64,000 nt of DNA from Pseudoalteromonas phenolica (GTDB taxonomy: Bacteria > Pseudomonadota > Gammaproteobacteria > Enterobacterales > Alteromonadaceae): the NCBI RefSeq assembly GCF_001444405.1, contig NZ_CP013187.1:3720001-3784000 (forward strand). Reading direction: 5' to 3'. Under the pieces are notes generated by a model. It saw only the letters and a program-made list of their open reading frames with translations, made no database searches and had not been told where the DNA came from. The position numbers were made by a program, and so were the translations under genes. Below are positions 61,078-64,000 of this stretch, one piece after another. Numbering within the stretch: position 1 is the first letter of the stretch; each line of letters opens with the position of its first letter.

Positions 61078-61211
61078 AGCTTCCTCTTTCTTATGATTTT
61101 TAATAAATAAACTTACTCTTTTAACTATCGGCCAGCATTTTTATTTATCGGCAAGATTTAATATCAATACTTTCAATATATTAGCTCTATCACATTCAAT
61201 GAGAGCTTGTT

Positions 61212-62453
61212 ATGAAATACAAAATTATCACCCTTATATGCCTGATTATTGCCTTACTGATCTGGTTATTCAAACCCGTTTACGATTGGGCTGCCTATCG
61301 CGGTAAAGCCCCAATTTTATTTGCAAGCCATTATGCGCTGCCAAACTCCCCTCATCCAGAAACAAGTCATACGCATAGTGAGACTAAACTCGATGAAGCA
61401 AAGCTCATTAATATTCTTAAGAAGTACAGAGAACAAAGCCTTGCACCAGGGCTATCAGCAGCCATTGCCTACCAAGGCAAACCGCTTTGGTCGGGTACTG
61501 TTGGCTACGCGTCTTTAGAGAACAACACACCATTGACGACTGAACATCAATTTCGAATTGGCAGCACATCAAAGGCTATGACAGCAACACTATTGGCACA
61601 ATTGATTGATAAGCATAACTTCAATTTAGATACCCCGATCCAAGACTATTTAGGATTCAACCCAAACCCACTATGGCCGGCAATGACACCTAGGCAGCTT
61701 GCCTCACACAGCGCTGGTTTACCGCATTACAAACGCAATACTGACTTGATGGGACTGTATTATGCGATGGCCCTAACCAGTCACTTTGAAACACCGCTAG
61801 AGGCGCTAAAAGGCTTTGACGACAGTGAATTACTCTACGCTCCAGGTGAACAGTTTTATTACTCAAGTTACGGCACCGTGTTGCTGAGCGCAGTGCTTGC
61901 TGCCGTATCAGGGCAAGACTTTATCGACGCTATGCGAGATCGTATCTGGCAACCCCTTGATATGACCCAGACAGGGTTAGAAGCTGAGGCCGAACACCTT
62001 GTTGATTTTTATTTTAATAACAAAGGGCAGCAAAAAAGCTATATACCATGGCGCAATGTCGATTTGAGTCATCGTTTAGCGGGTGGAGGATTTATCAGTA
62101 CGCCTAGCGATCTGGTCAAACTCGGCAGTGGCTACCTAGATAGGCATTTTTTAAGTCAAACGACTGTCGATACTATGTGGACACCGCAACAACTCAACAA
62201 TGGTGAAATAAACCCACAAAACTATGCGCTGGGTTGGCGAGATGCAAAAAACTTACTACTCGATAAATATACGGTTTATCACCATGGCGGGGTATCAAGA
62301 GGGTCGCAGTCTATGCTTATTGTCATCCCTGAGTTATCTCTGAGCATAGCCGCTAATATAAACGTCAATACTGAAGTTTTTTGGGACTTTGGTGAAGTTG
62401 TAACTGCACTTGCAGAAGAAATCATCTTACAGGGCATAACACCTGCCCTGTAA
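61212..62453 (+). CDS. Beta-lactamase-class-C-type serine hydrolase
   Basis: 413 residues. One N-terminal TM/signal segment (ITLICLIIALLIWLF) places the enzyme in the periplasm. The fold has the SxxK catalytic pair in RIGSTSKAMTATLL, the Tyr motif in FYYSSYGTVLLSAVL and the third motif HHGGVSRGSQSM. It belongs to the PF00144 group of esterases, peptidases and penicillin-binding-like enzymes; true beta-lactamase activity is not implied. Monocistronic. Confidence 0.88.
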   Translation: MKYKIITLICLIIALLIWLFKPVYDWAAYRGKAPILFASHYALPNSPHPETSHTHSETKLDEAKLINILKKYREQSLAPGLSAAIAYQGKPLWSGTVGYASLENNTPLTTEHQFRIGSTSKAMTATLLAQLIDKHNFNLDTPIQDYLGFNPNPLWPAMTPRQLASHSAGLPHYKRNTDLMGLYYAMALTSHFETPLEALKGFDDSELLYAPGEQFYYSSYGTVLLSAVLAAVSGQDFIDAMRDRIWQPLDMTQTGLEAEAEHLVDFYFNNKGQQKSYIPWRNVDLSHRLAGGGFISTPSDLVKLGSGYLDRHFLSQTTVDTMWTPQQLNNGEINPQNYALGWRDAKNLLLDKYTVYHHGGVSRGSQSMLIVIPELSLSIAANINVNTEVFWDFGEVVTALAEEIILQGITPAL

Positions 62454-62480
62454 AAGATAAAAAACTAAATTAATACCGCA

Positions 62481-62996
62481 CTATTTAAACTTCACCAGCT
62501 TGTCACTTCGCTGATAGCTGCGAGACTCAGGCGTAGTCCATTCGCCATTTTTTAAATATTGGGTCGAGACTATAAACACTCCATCAACGAACTGGCTGGT
62601 GGATTTCACTTTGGTGATGCCATCTTTGTTTCCTGTTACGTCTTCATAGGCCACAAAGGCACCATTGGGTAATACCTCCATGGTGCCTTGAGTATAAAAG
62701 CCTGCGGTTGTGAAATAGTAAAACACTAAGCTTTGTTTTGTTTTATCCCAAAATATTAATGACTCACCACCATACATACCCTCATTAATTGAATGCAGGG
62801 TGCGAATAGCCGTGCCATTTAGCGCGCGCTCCCACTTACTGACATCTTGCATGGCAGGTTGACCTTTTGGCACGGCAAAGTCTGCCTGCCAAGTGCCAAG
62901 GTAAAGTTCAAATACCTGCAATTCTTTTGCCAGTGAGCCTGCAAATGTGGGTATGCTGAGTAACAGAGAGATAATTAATATAAATGCTTTTTTCAT
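62481..62996 (-). CDS. Exported DUF1579-like lipocalin-type protein
   Basis: 171 residues with signal peptide MKKAFILIISLLLSIPTFA. FELYLGTWQADFAVPKG, the Trp in SKWERALNGTAIRT, and alternating beta strands to the C-terminus (STQYLKNGEWTTPESRSYQR) fit small periplasmic beta-barrel proteins of the DUF1579 kind. Ligand unknown; it converges on the serine hydrolase gene. Confidence 0.65.
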   Translation of the reverse strand: MKKAFILIISLLLSIPTFAGSLAKELQVFELYLGTWQADFAVPKGQPAMQDVSKWERALNGTAIRTLHSINEGMYGGESLIFWDKTKQSLVFYYFTTAGFYTQGTMEVLPNGAFVAYEDVTGNKDGITKVKSTSQFVDGVFIVSTQYLKNGEWTTPESRSYQRSDKLVKFK

Positions 62997-63106
62997 GTTG
63001 TTATGTCTTTTTTAAGCAGTTTGAAATAGTAATGTTAGTCAGCATTTGATGAATAGACAATAAGCAAGAGATGGAAGCTGTTCGGTTAAGGTGGAGATAA
63101 AGACAG

Positions 63107-63209
63107 ACACGACATAAAGTCGGTGCTACCGAGGTTTAGAATAACTCAAAAAGCTAGACTAAGACTAAGTGAGAAAGTTGAATAAGCCCGACTTAAAGTC
63201 GGTAATACC
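63107..63209 (-). repeat. Two degenerate family-2 REP-like elements
   Basis: Units 63107-63130 and 63187-63209, 80 bp apart, each followed by GAGGTTTAG. On the minus strand the first reads GGTAGCACCGACTTTATGTCGTG. They fill the 312-nt gap together with the next terminator. Confidence 0.6.
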
Positions 63210-63256
63210 GAGGTTTAGGGTGAGTTCAAACAGTTTGAAACATGGCTGTTAAGCAT

Positions 63257-63285
63257 AAAAAAGCACTGTAAAAACAGTGCTTTTT
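63257..63285. terminator. Bidirectional terminator of the LanB-like gene
   Basis: AAAAAAGCACTGT (63257-63269) pairs with ACAGTGCTTTTT (63274-63285), 24 nt beyond the stop of the leftward gene. Confidence 0.88.
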
Positions 63286-63308
63286 AAATATTGAATTGCG
63301 ATAGCCTG

Positions 63309-64000
63309 TTAGTGGCTTTGGCCTTTGTCTGCCGAAAAATATTTACGGCGCATCAAGTCATGGATCACCAACTCTTGCTCACGACCATAGGCTTTAAACA
63401 TACGGTTGTTATGCATGTGTAGCAAAGAACTGAGCAGTGAGTCTCGACTACAGTTGAGCTTGTCTTCTTCTAGCATCTCATTGAGCTGCGCAACCACAGG
63501 TTGTGCTTGCTGTTGCCATAAGTTAAGCAGTTGGGCAATCGCATTTTGGGCCTCGTCATCAGGTAACTGAGTTAAATCTGCTAGTTTAACAAAGTCATCT
63601 TCTAACTGAGTTTGGTAGTCGCGGTAACGATTACCTAGCTGCTTGCGCAAATGACTGGTTTCGTTAAATTCATTACCAAAACCGGCTCTCAAACCACTGA
63701 TTAAGTTAAATTTTCCCTCATCATTGTAATTAAACAAATTAAGCAACTTATCGGTGCACTGCAGTGCCACACGCCAGCGAATATCTTCACCATACTCGTC
63801 AATTAAGCCACAAGTACGGGCAATTAATTCACTGTCTAGCATGAATAATGACTCAATCAGTGCCATAGACTCAGGACCACCGTAGCGCTCTACTTCACGC
63901 TCATAAGTCATTAGCTCGACCTTGTGTAGCTCGCCCGACTCAACCATAGGATCGAGTAACTGATTCAACTTAGGTAACAACTGACCACATAACTTGCTTG
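63309..64000 (-). CDS. Lantibiotic-dehydratase C-terminal / thiopeptide-type biosynthesis protein, 5' part outside window
   Basis: The frame is open to the right edge; about 230 C-terminal residues are visible. LLPKLNQLLDPMVESGELHKVELMTYEREVERYGGPESMALIESLFMLDSELIARTCGLI is highly characteristic of the SpaB-C / TIGR03891 domain, the glutamate-elimination or cyclo-addition-like half of LanB dehydratases. The end reads SLLHMHNNRMFKAYGREQELVIHDLMRRKYFS. Whether the N-terminal glutamylation domain is fused is not visible. It implies a RiPP (lanthipeptide or thiopeptide-like) cluster continuing to the right. Confidence 0.88.
   Translation of the reverse strand, partial: SKLCGQLLPKLNQLLDPMVESGELHKVELMTYEREVERYGGPESMALIESLFMLDSELIARTCGLIDEYGEDIRWRVALQCTDKLLNLFNYNDEGKFNLISGLRAGFGNEFNETSHLRKQLGNRYRDYQTQLEDDFVKLADLTQLPDDEAQNAIAQLLNLWQQQAQPVVAQLNEMLEEDKLNCSRDSLLSSLLHMHNNRMFKAYGREQELVIHDLMRRKYFSADKGQSH

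Noticed and set aside
61212..62453. Antibiotic-resistance beta-lactamase
   Set aside because: Motifs show only the broad class-C serine hydrolase family; length, membrane anchor and context do not support a true AmpC.

Overview
The window looks like chromosome from a marine gammaproteobacterium of the order Alteromonadales, most like Pseudoalteromonas. This rests on moderate AT-richness and on gene content: a DeoR-glmS pair, classical argA, TonB receptor/PepSY iron genes, DUF2938, DUF6482, a TIGR02450 Trp-rich protein and GTAG-headed REP elements with a RAYT transposase. It is inference from gene content, not from a 16S gene. I found no rRNA, canonical tRNA, CRISPR array or prophage.

1-7.9 kb is a dense RNA-repair island. 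On the + strand rtcA (cut by the left edge), cca and an RlaP-type nucleotidyltransferase run toward a hairpin. Converging on it, the - strand carries rtcB2, prfH, a small Cys/His protein, a tyrosine-phosphatase-like protein, an ATP-dependent RNA ligase and an HD-polynucleotide kinase. Together these encode ribosome rescue (PrfH), direct 3'-phosphate/5'-OH ligation (RtcB), classical heal-and-seal repair (HD-Pnk plus ligase), 3'-end cyclisation (RtcA) and CCA re-addition. A structured, possibly transcribed region lies upstream of rtcB2.

8-19 kb is ordinary accessory chromosome: periplasmic binding and esterase proteins, a TetR/ABC-exporter pair around a perfect operator palindrome, a zinc-ligand-poor DksA paralogue, a secreted sphingomyelinase, a MerR/DUF2938 pair around a 20-bp palindrome, a PfpI protein and an MRJP-like protein. 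19.3-23.9 kb is AT-richer and encodes a secreted jacalin-lectin plus aerolysin-fold candidate toxin and a PKD/YHYH lipoprotein with a coupled periplasmic protein.

24-31.9 kb holds argA, a cold-shock gene, glmS and its DeoR regulator. 32-42 kb is a MacB/FtsX-type export operon (adaptor, ATPase, two paralogous permeases), divergent from an NtrC-type response regulator and a histidine kinase. The intergenic region shows a sigma-54-like promoter and two dyad activator sites. The 3' end of the kinase gene is followed by two further diverged, frameshifted copies. An acyltransferase, a 266-bp MITE-like element with 22-bp terminal repeats, a LytTR regulator and an outer-membrane protein follow.

45.5-51.5 kb is a Fur-box-preceded TonB receptor operon with PepSY genes, then a RAYT gene flanked by BIMEs of 84-bp period. 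51.5-63 kb carries a collagen-like choice-of-anchor lipoprotein, glutathione-dependent formaldehyde detoxification (LysR, frmA, fghA), mltD, a T4-type lysozyme gene in a small operon, an AraC regulator, thpR and a class-C serine hydrolase. The right edge cuts into a lantibiotic-dehydratase C-terminal (thiopeptide-type) protein, so a RiPP cluster probably continues outside.
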